Shown here in pieces: positions 25,513 through 33,581 of a stretch of 64,000 nt of DNA. This DNA is from CAZCPB01 sp044223975. Its GTDB lineage: Bacteria; Planctomycetota; Phycisphaerae; Phycisphaerales; UBA1924. A model generated the notes under the pieces. It ran no database searches. It was not told where the DNA came from and was given only the letters and a program-made list of their open reading frames with translations. The position numbers were made by a program, and so were the translations under genes. Location of the stretch: contig JBGALI010000017.1 in NCBI GenBank assembly GCA_044223975.1, positions 1 to 64,000 of the forward strand, in the 5' to 3' direction. Position 1 is the stretch's first letter. Every line of letters begins with the position of its first letter.

Positions 25513-25621
25513 GCCGTCCGTGCCGCGCGGATTTCACTCAAGTCGCTCGATCGGCCGGTCGAGACAACCTGACGCGCGCCGGGTTCTCGGGTCGCGGGGG
25601 ATCGGGTAGAGGGAGATTTCC

Positions 25622-25924
25622 GTGAAGAGCCTGACCAAGGTGATTGCAAGCACGCTGGGGCTTTCGGCCTTCGGCGTCGCGGTCATCGCCGGGCTGATGG
25701 CGGGCAACGCGGCATCGGACGTGCTTATCCGTGCGGTGGTTGCGATGGCCGTGTGCCACGTGGTGGGCATGGCCTTGGGCGCGATCGGCGAGCGGACGGT
25801 GGACGAATACGTCAAATCGTACTTTGCCGCGCAGGCGATTCCGCCGGCGGCTTCGGGTGAATCGTCTGGGGATAACTCGTCTGGGACGGTGGAAAAGTCA
25901 GGAATTTTAAAGACCGGTGGCTGA
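25622..25924 (+). CDS. Small two-helix membrane protein of unknown function
   Basis: 100 aa, GTG start with GAGGGAG upstream. Two membrane segments at about residues 8-28 and 36-57 (TLGLSAFGVAVIAGLMAG and VVAMAVCHVVGMALGAIG), followed by a short amphipathic stretch and a Ser/Gly-rich tail. I do not recognise a family. It lies between flhG and fliA on the same strand, 109 nt after flhG, so it may be part of the flagellar programme. The TM arrangement loosely recalls subunits that are small partners of larger export or stator proteins, but nothing in the sequence proves this. Confidence 0.65.
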   Translation: MKSLTKVIASTLGLSAFGVAVIAGLMAGNAASDVLIRAVVAMAVCHVVGMALGAIGERTVDEYVKSYFAAQAIPPAASGESSGDNSSGTVEKSGILKTGG

Positions 25925-25940
25925 AGGCGCGAGCGTTCTG

Positions 25941-25946
25941 TATAGT
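25941..25946 (+). promoter_or_regulatory. Possible -10 element before fliA
   Basis: TATAGT, one base from TATAAT, about 110 nt before the fliA start and 16 nt after the preceding stop. No convincing -35 at 16-18 nt. A GCGGGC/GCCCGC hairpin (25960-25978) would lie in the leader. Confidence 0.35.
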
Positions 25947-26055
25947 GCCCGCTTCCACGGCGGGCATGGATCGCCCGCGGCAGTGAGATCGACGCTTCGA
26001 CCCGCAGGATGTCGGGAGTGAGGCGCGGTCTCGTGATCGGTTCAAGGAGCGAACC

Positions 26056-26925
26056 ATGGCGTTGGTGCGTTCGTCGTCGCGGAGCCTCAGGGCAAGCAAC
26101 CGATTCAGTGCTCGGCACGCCGAGGCTTCGAAAAAGCCTTCGCGTCACGACCTGCGCCCCATCAACGACATCTGGGTCGAGTACGCCAAGAGCAAGAGCG
26201 AGGACCTGCGGAACTATCTCATGGAGAAGTTCCTGCCCCTCGTGCGTTACAACGCCGAGAAGATTCACAAGCGACTGCCCGACGAGGTCGACATCGAGGA
26301 CCTCATGTCGGCGGGCATCTTCGGGCTGATGGACGCGGTGGACGCGTTCGACCTGGCCCGCAAGGTGAAGTTCGAAACGTACTGCGCCCCGCGCATCCGC
26401 GGCGCCATCCTCGACGAACTGCGTTCGATGGACTGGGTGCCGCGCCTGGTCCGTCACCGCACCGCCAAGTTCGAGCAGGCGCGCCAGCAGATCGAGATGA
26501 CCACGGGCGTGAACGCGACCGACGAGCAGGTCGCCGACCGCATCGGCGTGCAGGGCGAGGAGTTCGACAAGGTCAAGCGCGACCACCTGCCCGTGACCAT
26601 GCGGAGCATCCACGGCCGCTGCTTCCCCTCCGACGGGGGGCGCGACGTTCGCGAGATCGACGTGATCCGCGACGAGTCCCAGTCCAACCCGCTGACGGAC
26701 GCCCAGCGCCGCGACCTGAAGGAGCTGGTGACCAAGGGCCTGAGCCGCGCCGAACGCCTCATCGTCATCCTCTACTACTACGAGGGCATGACGATGCGGG
26801 AGATCGGCGCCACGCTGGACCTCTCCGAATCGCGCGTCAGCCAGATGCACACGTCGATCCTGCTCCGCCTCAAGGCCCAGATGCAGCACCGCAGCAAGGA
26901 CCTGGAAGAGGCCGAGGTCGACTGA
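26056..26925 (+). CDS. fliA: Flagellar RNA polymerase sigma factor FliA (sigma-28)
   Basis: 289 aa. Region 2: RYNAEKIHKRLPDEVDIEDL, MSAGIFGLMDAVDAFDLARK and FETYCAPRIRGAILDELRS, with MDWVPR after it, diagnostic of the FliA/WhiG group. Region 3: RQQIEMTTGVNATDEQVADR. Region 4: RLIVILYYYEGMTMREIGAT with LDLSESRVSQMHTSILLRLK. The N-terminus has about 35 extra basic/Ser residues. AAGGAG 6 nt upstream fixes the start. It should read the TCAAG/CCGATAA promoters noted in this window. Last gene of the flagellar cluster, closed by a terminator. No flgM is nearby. Confidence 0.95.
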   Translation: MALVRSSSRSLRASNRFSARHAEASKKPSRHDLRPINDIWVEYAKSKSEDLRNYLMEKFLPLVRYNAEKIHKRLPDEVDIEDLMSAGIFGLMDAVDAFDLARKVKFETYCAPRIRGAILDELRSMDWVPRLVRHRTAKFEQARQQIEMTTGVNATDEQVADRIGVQGEEFDKVKRDHLPVTMRSIHGRCFPSDGGRDVREIDVIRDESQSNPLTDAQRRDLKELVTKGLSRAERLIVILYYYEGMTMREIGATLDLSESRVSQMHTSILLRLKAQMQHRSKDLEEAEVD

Positions 26926-26957
26926 GCCCCGGCGTCTGAGACGAATCGCCGACCACG

Positions 26958-26983
26958 ACGCCCGCCCCGCGGGCGTTTTTTCT
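26958..26983 (+). terminator. Intrinsic terminator after fliA
   Basis: Perfect 8-bp stem ACGCCCGC/GCGGGCGT (26958-26965 with 26969-26976), 3-nt loop, followed by a run of six T. It lies 33 nt after the fliA stop and marks the end of the flagellar cluster. Confidence 0.88.
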
Positions 26984-27025
26984 TTGCCGGCCCCGGGCCC
27001 GATCGGCGGTATGCTCGGGGCGCCG

Positions 27026-27520
27026 ATGGCATCCGAATCCGAACACCTCGCCGCGGTCGCGCTCGGCTCCAACCTTGGGGACCGCGGCGCATTCATCGAA
27101 GCGGCGCTGAGCGCGCTGGGCGGGTTGCCGGGCACGCGCGTGATCGCGCGCTCGAGCGTGCTGGAGACCGACCCGGTGGGCCCCTCTGCGCAGGGGAAGT
27201 ACCTCAACGCCGCCGCGCTGCTTCAGACGACGATGGCGCCCCGCGCACTTCTGGACGCACTCCTGGAGATCGAGCGGGCGCACGGGCGCGAGCGCCGGAC
27301 CGGCGAGCGGTGGGGCGCGCGGACCCTCGACCTTGACCTGCTGCTCTACGACGAGACGGTGATCGCCGAGCCCGGCCTGATCGTGCCGCACCCGAGGCTT
27401 CACGAGCGCCTGTTCGTGCTCCGGCCGCTGGCGGAGATCGCGCCGGATGCTCGCGTGCCCCCCGCCGGCGCCATGGTGCGGGAACTGCTGGAATTCCTCG
27501 AGCGGGAGGCGCGGACGTGA
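27026..27520 (+). CDS. folK: 2-amino-4-hydroxy-6-hydroxymethyldihydropteridine diphosphokinase
   Basis: 164 aa. Transfers pyrophosphate from ATP to the pterin in folate synthesis. Motifs: VALGSNLGDR at the start, VLETDPVG, KYLNAAALLQTT, ERAHGRER, then the family signature GARTLDLDLLLYDE and VPHPRLHERLFVLRPLAEIA. ATG 27026 gives the usual N-terminus; in-frame starts at 26984 and 27011 are possible. TATGCT ends 10 nt before this ATG, so a very short or absent leader is likely. Overlaps the next gene at GTGA. Confidence 0.95.
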   Translation: MASESEHLAAVALGSNLGDRGAFIEAALSALGGLPGTRVIARSSVLETDPVGPSAQGKYLNAAALLQTTMAPRALLDALLEIERAHGRERRTGERWGARTLDLDLLLYDETVIAEPGLIVPHPRLHERLFVLRPLAEIAPDARVPPAGAMVRELLEFLEREART

Positions 27521-28896
27521 GCCGTGCAACGCTGCTCCTGTTGGCGTGTGTTCCCGTGTTCACCGCGCCGGGGGCGGGGTGGGCGCCCGGAGGGCAGCCG
27601 CCCGCCGAGGTCGGTGCGCCGCACCTCGAGGCCGACGCGGTGCTGCGCGAGCTGCTCGCCGCGTACCGCGGCGGACCCGTTGCCGAGCGCGTCACCATCC
27701 GCGTGCGCCAGCCGCCGCCGCCGGACATGCACGGGCCGGTTCTTGATCGTGAGTCGGTCGCCACGGTGCGCGTGCACCGCGGTCGGGGCGATGAGGACCG
27801 CGTCCTGCGGGCCGACCTCGGCGTGCTGTCCGTGTACGCGCACGGGGATGCGCTGGTGATCGTTCGATCGGACGATCCAAGCGTGTGCCTGCGGCGCCGG
27901 CTGAGCGGCCCGGTCTCGGCCCGTGCACTCGCGCCCGTCCTGCCGCCCACGGCGCTGCCGGCGATCGCCCTCGCGTTGGGCGATGCCGCGGCCGCGGCGA
28001 ACCTGACGCCGTTCACGCGAGGGGTCCGGTGGCGGATTGCCGACGGGGCGCCCCGCGAGACCGGCTTGGTGCGGCTTTCCGGCCACGCCTCCGGCGGCGA
28101 GGCAACCCTCCTGATCGACGCGGTCACGCACCGGCTGCGCGAGCTCTCGTTCCGGGCCGCGTCGGGTGCGCGCCTCGACGTGCGGTGCGAGGCGATCGAG
28201 CCGGGCGATCCCGGCGCGTGGGCGATCGACGCGGACGACCGGCGTGTCGTGCGGTCGCTGCGCGACCTGGGCGTGCCCGAGGCCCCGTTTGCACGCGGCG
28301 AGCCCGTCCCGGCGCTGCCCTTGCAGGACATGGAGACGGACCTGTGGGCCCTGGAGGACGAGTTCGCTGCGCGCGCCGCGGCCGACCCGCGGCGCACGCC
28401 AGCGCCGGCGATTCTGGTCCTCGCGCGCCAGCGGGTTGCGGGGGCCCCGGCGGCGCCCGTCCCGGGGTCGGTCGCGGGGGACGCGGTGCGGGCGTACTTG
28501 CGCAAGCAGCGACGACTCGCGGCCGAGCACGACAATGCAGAGGAGCGGGGCGGTGTTCCGTTCTGGCGTCCCGTGCTGGTGTTCGAGGTGGAAGAGTTCA
28601 CCCGCGAACGGCTGGCGGGCGCGGCGGAGCGTTGGAAATCCAGCCTGCCGATCGTGTCCGGCCCGTTCGACGGTGCGGAGCCGGAGTGCCTCTGGTCCAG
28701 CGCCGGCCGGCCGCTGCTCGACCGCTTCGTGCGCGGGTCGGATACCGTCGTGGCCGTGATCGGGTCCGACGGCGTGCTCATCGGTGCCTTCGGCGTCGCG
28801 CCCAGTGACACTCGGGAGAACGTCGAGGCGCGCCTCGCCTCGGTGTTTGAGCAGCACGCCCGCGAGTTGATCGTCGGGCCGCCCGAGCCGAAGTAG
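27517..28896 (+). CDS. Secreted protein of unknown function
   Basis: 459 aa, GTG start overlapping folK. Signal peptide (residues 1-20, LLLLACVPVFTAPGAG). Residues about 35-240 form a beta-rich region with alternating strands (TVRVHRGRGDEDRVLRADLG, EATLLIDAVTHRLRELSFRA) like the outer-membrane carrier LolA/DUF-type domains seen in planctomycetes. The rest (from PVPALPLQDMETDLWALEDE) has a strand-helix layout that could be a thioredoxin-like fold but lacks a CxxC. I do not recognise a defined family. Coupling to folK is probably positional only. Confidence 0.6.
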   Translation: MSRATLLLLACVPVFTAPGAGWAPGGQPPAEVGAPHLEADAVLRELLAAYRGGPVAERVTIRVRQPPPPDMHGPVLDRESVATVRVHRGRGDEDRVLRADLGVLSVYAHGDALVIVRSDDPSVCLRRRLSGPVSARALAPVLPPTALPAIALALGDAAAAANLTPFTRGVRWRIADGAPRETGLVRLSGHASGGEATLLIDAVTHRLRELSFRAASGARLDVRCEAIEPGDPGAWAIDADDRRVVRSLRDLGVPEAPFARGEPVPALPLQDMETDLWALEDEFAARAAADPRRTPAPAILVLARQRVAGAPAAPVPGSVAGDAVRAYLRKQRRLAAEHDNAEERGGVPFWRPVLVFEVEEFTRERLAGAAERWKSSLPIVSGPFDGAEPECLWSSAGRPLLDRFVRGSDTVVAVIGSDGVLIGAFGVAPSDTRENVEARLASVFEQHARELIVGPPEPK

Positions 28897-28979
28897 ACCG
28901 TGCCGCCCGTTCTGATCGTGCACGGGGCGCCGCGTGCCGGTCCGCCGGCGCGATCAAATTCTGCGTTCGTCGCGCGCTG

Positions 28980-29540
28980 TCACGCCGACGTGCGGTCGAC
29001 AACCCGGTACGAATCTCGCTCGCCGCGCCCGCGCACGGGATAATCCTTGCGGAGCGGGTGCGCGGGGTAGGCCTCCCACATGAGGATGCGGCGGAGGTCC
29101 GGGTGATTGCGGAAGCGGATCCCGAACATGTCAAACACTTCGCGCTCGGGCCACTCGGCCCCCGGCCACAGGTCGCACACGGTGTCAAGGTAGAGCGCCG
29201 GGTCCTCGACGATGCCATCGGTGGGCAGCGAGGGATCGAGGAAGGTCTTGACGAAGAAGCGGTCGTCGCGCTCGAACGCTTGGAGCATGTAGACCACCGC
29301 GAACCGACCGGGCATCTTGGCCGGATAGTTCAGGTAGTCGACGGCGATGACGTCCGAAAGGAAGTTGTACCCGCACTGGTCGCGCAGGAACGCGAGCAGC
29401 GCGTGGAGGTCTGCGGGCTCGGCGATGAGCGTCGATTGCCCGCGGAATTCCGTGCCGCGGAAGTGCTTGCCTGGGAATTTCGCCTTGGCCTTGGCGAAGG
29501 TGGGGTGATCGAGCGTGACCTTGGTCGCCGACTCTGCCAT
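28980..29540 (-). CDS. nuoC: NADH-quinone oxidoreductase subunit C
   Basis: 186 aa. Peripheral-arm subunit of complex I. Signatures: LRDQCGYNFLSDVIAVDYLN, FAVVYMLQAFERDDRFFVKT, and the 30-kDa motif EREVFDMFGIRFRNHPDLRR followed by ILMWEAYPAHPLRKDYPVRG. No other nuo gene is visible on either side, although genes upstream on this strand are short. A GAGG box 5 nt before ATG supports the start. Converges with the secreted-protein gene across an 83-nt gap without a T-rich terminator. Confidence 0.95.
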   Translation of the reverse strand: MAESATKVTLDHPTFAKAKAKFPGKHFRGTEFRGQSTLIAEPADLHALLAFLRDQCGYNFLSDVIAVDYLNYPAKMPGRFAVVYMLQAFERDDRFFVKTFLDPSLPTDGIVEDPALYLDTVCDLWPGAEWPEREVFDMFGIRFRNHPDLRRILMWEAYPAHPLRKDYPVRGRGERDSYRVVDRTSA

Positions 29541-29630
29541 GCGTGCCTCGCGGGTGAAGAACGGGAGCGTAGGCGGGGCGATGGTCGGGAGGCATGCGGG
29601 TGGCTGCAGGACTCGCCTCCCACGCCTCGG

Positions 29631-30350
29631 TCACGGCGCGGCCAGGATCGCCGTCCATTCGCGGGATTCTGCCGCGGGCACGATCAGGGACACGCGGTCC
29701 TCGACCGTCCTGCGGGCGACCCACGCCGCGTGGTTGGGCGATGCTCCCAGACCCGCGAGCGAGGCACGGCTGGGCACGAGCACCGCGGCAACACCTCGGG
29801 CGGTGAACAACGCGTCGGCGATGCGCGCCAGGTGATCCTCCGCGCGGGCCATCATCCCCGCGGTGATGAGGTCGAACGGATTGAGGACGATCGCGAACGG
29901 CCCGTCAGCGCGCCGGCGCAGGAACGTCAGGCACGAGGGGATGTCGGAGATTGCGTCATGGGCGTGCGGGCGCACGCAGAGGGTGATGTTCGCGCCGCTC
30001 GCCAGCGGCGCGAGTCGGTCGCACGCGTCGTCGAGTTCGGCGCGAGTTCGGGGGCTCCACGCGGCAAAGGCCTGCCCTGCGCCCGCCGCGTTCTCACCTT
30101 CGGAGGGCGAGTTCACGCGTTTGCGAGGACCAACGCTGGTGCGCACGAGAAGGCGAGCGGGGCCCGGCGTCAGATGGGCTGCCAGTTCGTGAGAGAGCAG
30201 GGACTCCTCGAGGCAGCGCCCCCAGATCTCCCGGGGGTCGCCGGGCACGGCCTGTTCGGCGCGCGATGAAACCACGCCGCTGCAGGGCCCGCTGTCGCCC
30301 GAAGCGGTCGGGCTCGTGTGCCAGAACAGAATTTGACCGCTGTCGCTCAA
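29631..30350 (-). CDS. Protein of unknown function, possible TIM-barrel type
   Basis: 239 aa from TTG 30350, chosen because GGAGG lies 6 nt upstream; the open frame further upstream is Arg-rich and unlikely. No signal peptide. Residues about 85-190 alternate strands and helices (ARLLVRTSVG, DACDRLAPLASGANITLCVR, SDIPSCLTFLRR, FAIVLNPFDLI), suggesting a (beta-alpha) barrel like sugar-phosphate isomerase/epimerases, with conserved-looking His and Asp pairs, but no diagnostic motif. It is upstream of nuoC on the same strand with a 90-nt gap. Confidence 0.55.
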   Translation of the reverse strand: MSDSGQILFWHTSPTASGDSGPCSGVVSSRAEQAVPGDPREIWGRCLEESLLSHELAAHLTPGPARLLVRTSVGPRKRVNSPSEGENAAGAGQAFAAWSPRTRAELDDACDRLAPLASGANITLCVRPHAHDAISDIPSCLTFLRRRADGPFAIVLNPFDLITAGMMARAEDHLARIADALFTARGVAAVLVPSRASLAGLGASPNHAAWVARRTVEDRVSLIVPAAESREWTAILAAP

Positions 30351-30580
30351 CCGGGCCCTCCGTTGGCCACCATAGGAGCCCGCGGTCCGGCGAGGTGTGG
30401 GCCGGCGCGGTAGGGCGCGGTGTCGTACGCGCAAGTTCAGGCGGCGGGGCGCAAGACTCGCGGCCGCCCTCCGGTCCGATATCCGTGATTTGACGTCCGC
30501 CTCGGTTACATGGTGGTCCGCCGATTGCGACGGCCCCGATACCTGAGGTCCCGGCGCTCGCCGGACCGGAGTCCTGCCGC

Positions 30581-30862
30581 ATGCTTTCGTACGCTGCCAC
30601 CGATTCGTCGTTGTTCACCGACGCCACTGAGGTCCCCGAGGTCACGCGCCCGGGCCCCATGACCCGCTCGCAGGTGATGGAACGGATCATCTCGATAAAC
30701 CCGACCGCGACCGTCCAGTTCCTGGGCCGGTTCGCGGATCGAGCGCTCCGGGGGTACCTCGACCATTTGAGCGTGCTGCAGGCGCCGCGCGGCCGAACCA
30801 GTCCGCCGTGGGTCCGCCCTGCGGACTCGCCCGCGATCGTCACGCGGACGCCCGAGGATTGA
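30581..30862 (+). CDS. Small protein of unknown function
   Basis: 93 aa. No signal or membrane segment. The centre has a clear amphipathic helical part (RSQVMERIISINPTATVQFL, GRFADRALRGYLDHLSVL) followed by PRGRTSPPWVRPADSPAIV. Regular helix periodicity and a GGAG box about 10 nt upstream support real coding. It is monocistronic: 230 nt of upstream spacer and a strong terminator about 70 nt after the stop. I do not know its function; a role in small helical protein binding is only a guess. Confidence 0.6.
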   Translation: MLSYAATDSSLFTDATEVPEVTRPGPMTRSQVMERIISINPTATVQFLGRFADRALRGYLDHLSVLQAPRGRTSPPWVRPADSPAIVTRTPED

Positions 30863-30931
30863 AGGGCAGAACGCGCTGCCGACCCGAGTGTTCGCAGCGC
30901 CTTGTGCATCGAGAAAACTAGCTTGAATCGA

Positions 30932-30967
30932 GGCCGGACGAGCCCTGGTGGGCGTCCGGCCTTTTTT
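30932..30967 (+). terminator. Intrinsic terminator after the 93-aa ORF
   Basis: Perfect 9-bp stem GGCCGGACG/CGTCCGGCC (30932-30940 with 30953-30961), 12-nt loop, then six T. The rest of the 354-nt gap up to 31217 contains a sigma-28-like promoter and no gene I can support. Confidence 0.9.
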
Positions 30968-31031
30968 CTTAGCGGACTGACTTATCCCGGCCCCGGGAAC
31001 GTCCGATGCACGGGCTGGCCTCGGCCGGAGT

Positions 31032-31060
31032 TCAAGTCGGACTCTCCTGGAGTCCGATAA
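31032..31060 (+). promoter_or_regulatory. Sigma-28 (FliA) promoter candidate outside the flagellar cluster
   Basis: TCAAG (31032-31036), 16 nt, TCCGATAA (31053-31060). The -10 box is identical to that of the candidate before the MotA-like gene. The predicted start near 31067 gives a leader of about 150 nt to the TolB-like lipoprotein gene. It lies just after a terminator, as a new unit should. Confidence 0.55.
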
Positions 31061-31216
31061 AGCCCCGGTGTTTGAGGTCGGGTCCGGAGCGGCGTGCGGC
31101 GGAGGCCGGCGTCCCGGGCTTGTGTGTGGCGTTCGCCGGGACGGATCCCGGGCGGTCGTCGTGCCGGGAGCTTTGTGACGCTCTCGGCGGGATCCAAGCC
31201 GCGGAGACTCGACCCC

Positions 31217-32458
31217 ATGACCTCGACCACCACCCGTTCCATGCGTCGCGCCGCAATGCTCACCGCCGTTGCCGGCCTCTTGAGCGCCGGCTGCGCCTGG
31301 CCGGGCGCGAGCTCGTACACCACGCCGATCACGGCCGCGGCGCCCGCCAGCGCGACGCCCGCGGCGTACACGCCGACCGACACCGGCCACGACGTGGTGG
31401 CGGTGGCGGACACCGGTACGGGCGAGAACCATGCCCCGCCCACGTCCGAGCCCCCCACGCCCCTCAACGTTGCGCAGGTGACGTTTGCGACGGAGGGCGC
31501 CGACTTTGATCCGTGCCTCTCTCCCGACGGGACCAAGATCGTCTTCGCGAGCACGCAGCACCGCGCCACGGCGGACATTTACGCCAAGTCGATCGAGGGG
31601 CGCGTGGTCACGCAGCTCACCAACGACCCGGCCGACGACGTGAACCCCGCGGTGAGCCCCGACGGCACGCGGATCGCGTTCGCGAGCAACCGCTCGGGCA
31701 ACTGGGATGTGTACGTGATGCCCGTGACCGGCGGTCGCCCGGTGCAGGTGACGAGCGATCCCGGCGACGAACTTCATCCGTCGTGGTCCCCCGACGGCAC
31801 GCAGATCGTGTACTCCCGCCTGGGCCAGACCAGCGGCCGCTGGGAGATGTGGGTGACCGACGCCGCGAGCCAGGCGACCAGCCAGTTCATCGGCTACGGA
31901 CTCTTCCCGCAGTGGTGCCCGGTGGCGGGCACGGGCGCGGACGGCGCCGACCGCATCCTTTTCCAGCTCGGACGCGAGCGCGGGCAGCGCGCCTTTGGCA
32001 TCTGGACCGTGGACTACAAGGACGGCCAGGCCTCGAACCTCTCCGAGCTCGCCAGCAGCAGCTGGGCGGCGTACATCAACCCCACCTGGAGCCCCGACGG
32101 CAAGAACGTCGTGTTCGCCGCGGTTCCCAACCCCTCGGAGTGGCACGAGCTGGCCCGGTCGCGTCCCAGCGCGGCGGAACTCTGGCTCATCAACGTGGAC
32201 GGCACGGGTCGCGTGAATCTCACCCCCGGCTCGTCGATCTCGCTGATGCCGGCGTGGGGCGCGAGCAACAAGCTCTTCTTCGTCGCGTCCCGCGGCGGGG
32301 TGGAGAACATCTGGTCGCTCGACATGACGGCTCCGGTGCGGACTGCCGCGGGCCTGGGCACGGCGCCCGGGGCGCCGGCGCACGCCCGCACGCAGGAGAC
32401 GACGACGCACGACGAGACCATCGCCAACGTGCCCGAGCACGAGTCGGGCTCGAAGTGA
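31217..32458 (+). CDS. TolB-like beta-propeller lipoprotein
   Basis: 413 aa. Lipoprotein signal ending in LLSAGC (lipid on Cys at about residue 26). After a Thr/Ala/Pro linker come at least five PD40/WD40-like blades: FDPCLSPDGTKIVFAS, VNPAVSPDGTRIAFASNRSG, LHPSWSPDGTQIVYS, FPQWCPV, INPTWSPDGKNVVFA, each followed by NW/WDVY-type strands. No TolB N-terminal D1 domain, but the next gene encodes a domain of that kind. Start ATG 31217 chosen for the signal peptide. A sigma-28-like promoter lies upstream. Confidence 0.87.
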   Translation: MTSTTTRSMRRAAMLTAVAGLLSAGCAWPGASSYTTPITAAAPASATPAAYTPTDTGHDVVAVADTGTGENHAPPTSEPPTPLNVAQVTFATEGADFDPCLSPDGTKIVFASTQHRATADIYAKSIEGRVVTQLTNDPADDVNPAVSPDGTRIAFASNRSGNWDVYVMPVTGGRPVQVTSDPGDELHPSWSPDGTQIVYSRLGQTSGRWEMWVTDAASQATSQFIGYGLFPQWCPVAGTGADGADRILFQLGRERGQRAFGIWTVDYKDGQASNLSELASSSWAAYINPTWSPDGKNVVFAAVPNPSEWHELARSRPSAAELWLINVDGTGRVNLTPGSSISLMPAWGASNKLFFVASRGGVENIWSLDMTAPVRTAAGLGTAPGAPAHARTQETTTHDETIANVPEHESGSK

Positions 32459-32612
32459 ACTTCCCGCGCCGTGCGGCGAGAGTCGCACGACGCGATTGAG
32501 CGACGGGGGCGGACCCCGCGCACGAGAACTCGACGGGCGCCGCGGGGATGAACCCCGCCCGTCACCATGTTTCTTCCCGCCGGGCGGAGCCCCGGTGAAA
32601 CGGCAGGACGCC

Positions 32613-33398
32613 ATGACAAGTGCACAGACCATGCTTTCCCGGGCAACGCTCTTGTGGCTCCTGCTCGGCGCCCTGCTGGCGCCGGCGGGGTGCACCCAGA
32701 GCAAGAAGGAGGAGCCGCTCATCGCTCCCCGCTCCCTGGTCGCGCCCTATGACGCGGTCGGGGGCGAGGTCCTCTGGGCGGTCGTCCCCCTGGCCAACGA
32801 ATCGGGCACGACCGAGGCTGACAGGTCGACCGCGAGCGACGCGCTGGTCGCGGCTATCGAGGAGACGCAGGGCCTCCGTTGCGTGCCGTTGAACCGGACG
32901 ATCGCGGCGATGCGGGCCTTGAAGATGGACGGGCTCCGCGGCCCCGGCGACGTGCGTCGCCTGGCCGACGCCATGGGCGTCGACGGCGTCGTGATCGGCG
33001 CGGTGACGGCGTACGACCCGTACACACCGGCGATCGGCATCTCGATCGCCCTGTACGCGCGGACGGGAGCCATGAACCGCGTCGCCGCCGGCGTCGATCC
33101 GCACGAGCTGGCCTCGCGACCGACGGAGGTCGGCGCGGCCCGGCCCGCCCTGCGTGATGCGCCCGTAGCAACGGCGTCGGAGAACCTCGACGCCAAGAGC
33201 CACCAGGTGCTGATGGACCTGAAGGCCTACGCGCAGGGGCGGCACGATGAGCCCTCCGCCCTGGGATGGCGCCGCTACACGGCGAGCATGGATCTGTACA
33301 CGCAGTTCGCGGCGTACCACGCCGTCGACCGCCTCCTCGAGAGCGAGTGGGTGCGGCTGGCGAGGGTGGAACCCCGCGGGGAACACGACTCCAGGTGA
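32613..33398 (+). CDS. Lipoprotein with CsgG/TolB-N-like domain
   Basis: 261 aa. Signal with lipobox LLAPAGC. The mature part opens with WAVVPLANESGTTEADRSTA then SDALVAAIEETQGLRCVPLN and RLADAMGVDGVVIGAVTAYD, the pattern (AVxPFxNxS..., SDxLxxxL, GADxVVxGxV) of CsgG/GNA1162/TolB-N-like domains, which also include the flagellar outer-membrane proteins FlgO and FlgT. It follows the propeller lipoprotein by 154 nt. Exact subfamily cannot be set from the sequence; ribosome-binding GGCAGG supports the ATG. Confidence 0.68.
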   Translation: MTSAQTMLSRATLLWLLLGALLAPAGCTQSKKEEPLIAPRSLVAPYDAVGGEVLWAVVPLANESGTTEADRSTASDALVAAIEETQGLRCVPLNRTIAAMRALKMDGLRGPGDVRRLADAMGVDGVVIGAVTAYDPYTPAIGISIALYARTGAMNRVAAGVDPHELASRPTEVGAARPALRDAPVATASENLDAKSHQVLMDLKAYAQGRHDEPSALGWRRYTASMDLYTQFAAYHAVDRLLESEWVRLARVEPRGEHDSR

Positions 33399-33449
33399 CC
33401 GTCGGCTCTGTGCCGCCGGCCACCCCGGACGGCGCGGAGCACGAAGGTC

Positions 33450-33581
33450 ATGAGGACCAGGGCACGCAGCACGGTTGAACGGATCACGGGCCGCGACGCC
33501 CGGCCGATTCTCCTGCGCGCTCGCCTCCGCGACGAAATCGAGACGGACCTCACCCGTTTGGCGCAGGAGACCGCTGCATGA
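33450..33581 (+). CDS. 43-aa ORF translationally coupled to xerC
   Basis: ATG 33450 to TGA 33581, 43 residues, rich in Arg/Glu/Leu (begins MRTRARSTVERITGRDARP, ends LTRLAQETAA). Its stop overlaps the recombinase start as ATGA, and GAAGG lies just upstream of its ATG. No homology recognised. It may be a coupling leader peptide or a short helical partner; its last 15 residues could form an amphipathic helix. Confidence 0.45.
   Translation: MRTRARSTVERITGRDARPILLRARLRDEIETDLTRLAQETAA

Noticed and set aside
25536..25562. TCAAG-N15-GTCGAGAC before the small membrane protein as a sigma-28 promoter
   Set aside because: Spacing fits but only about half of the -10 bases match.
30451..30482. GCAAG ... 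TCCGATAT as a sigma-28 promoter for the 93-aa ORF
   Set aside because: The -10 is good but the spacer is 19 nt and the -35 is weak.
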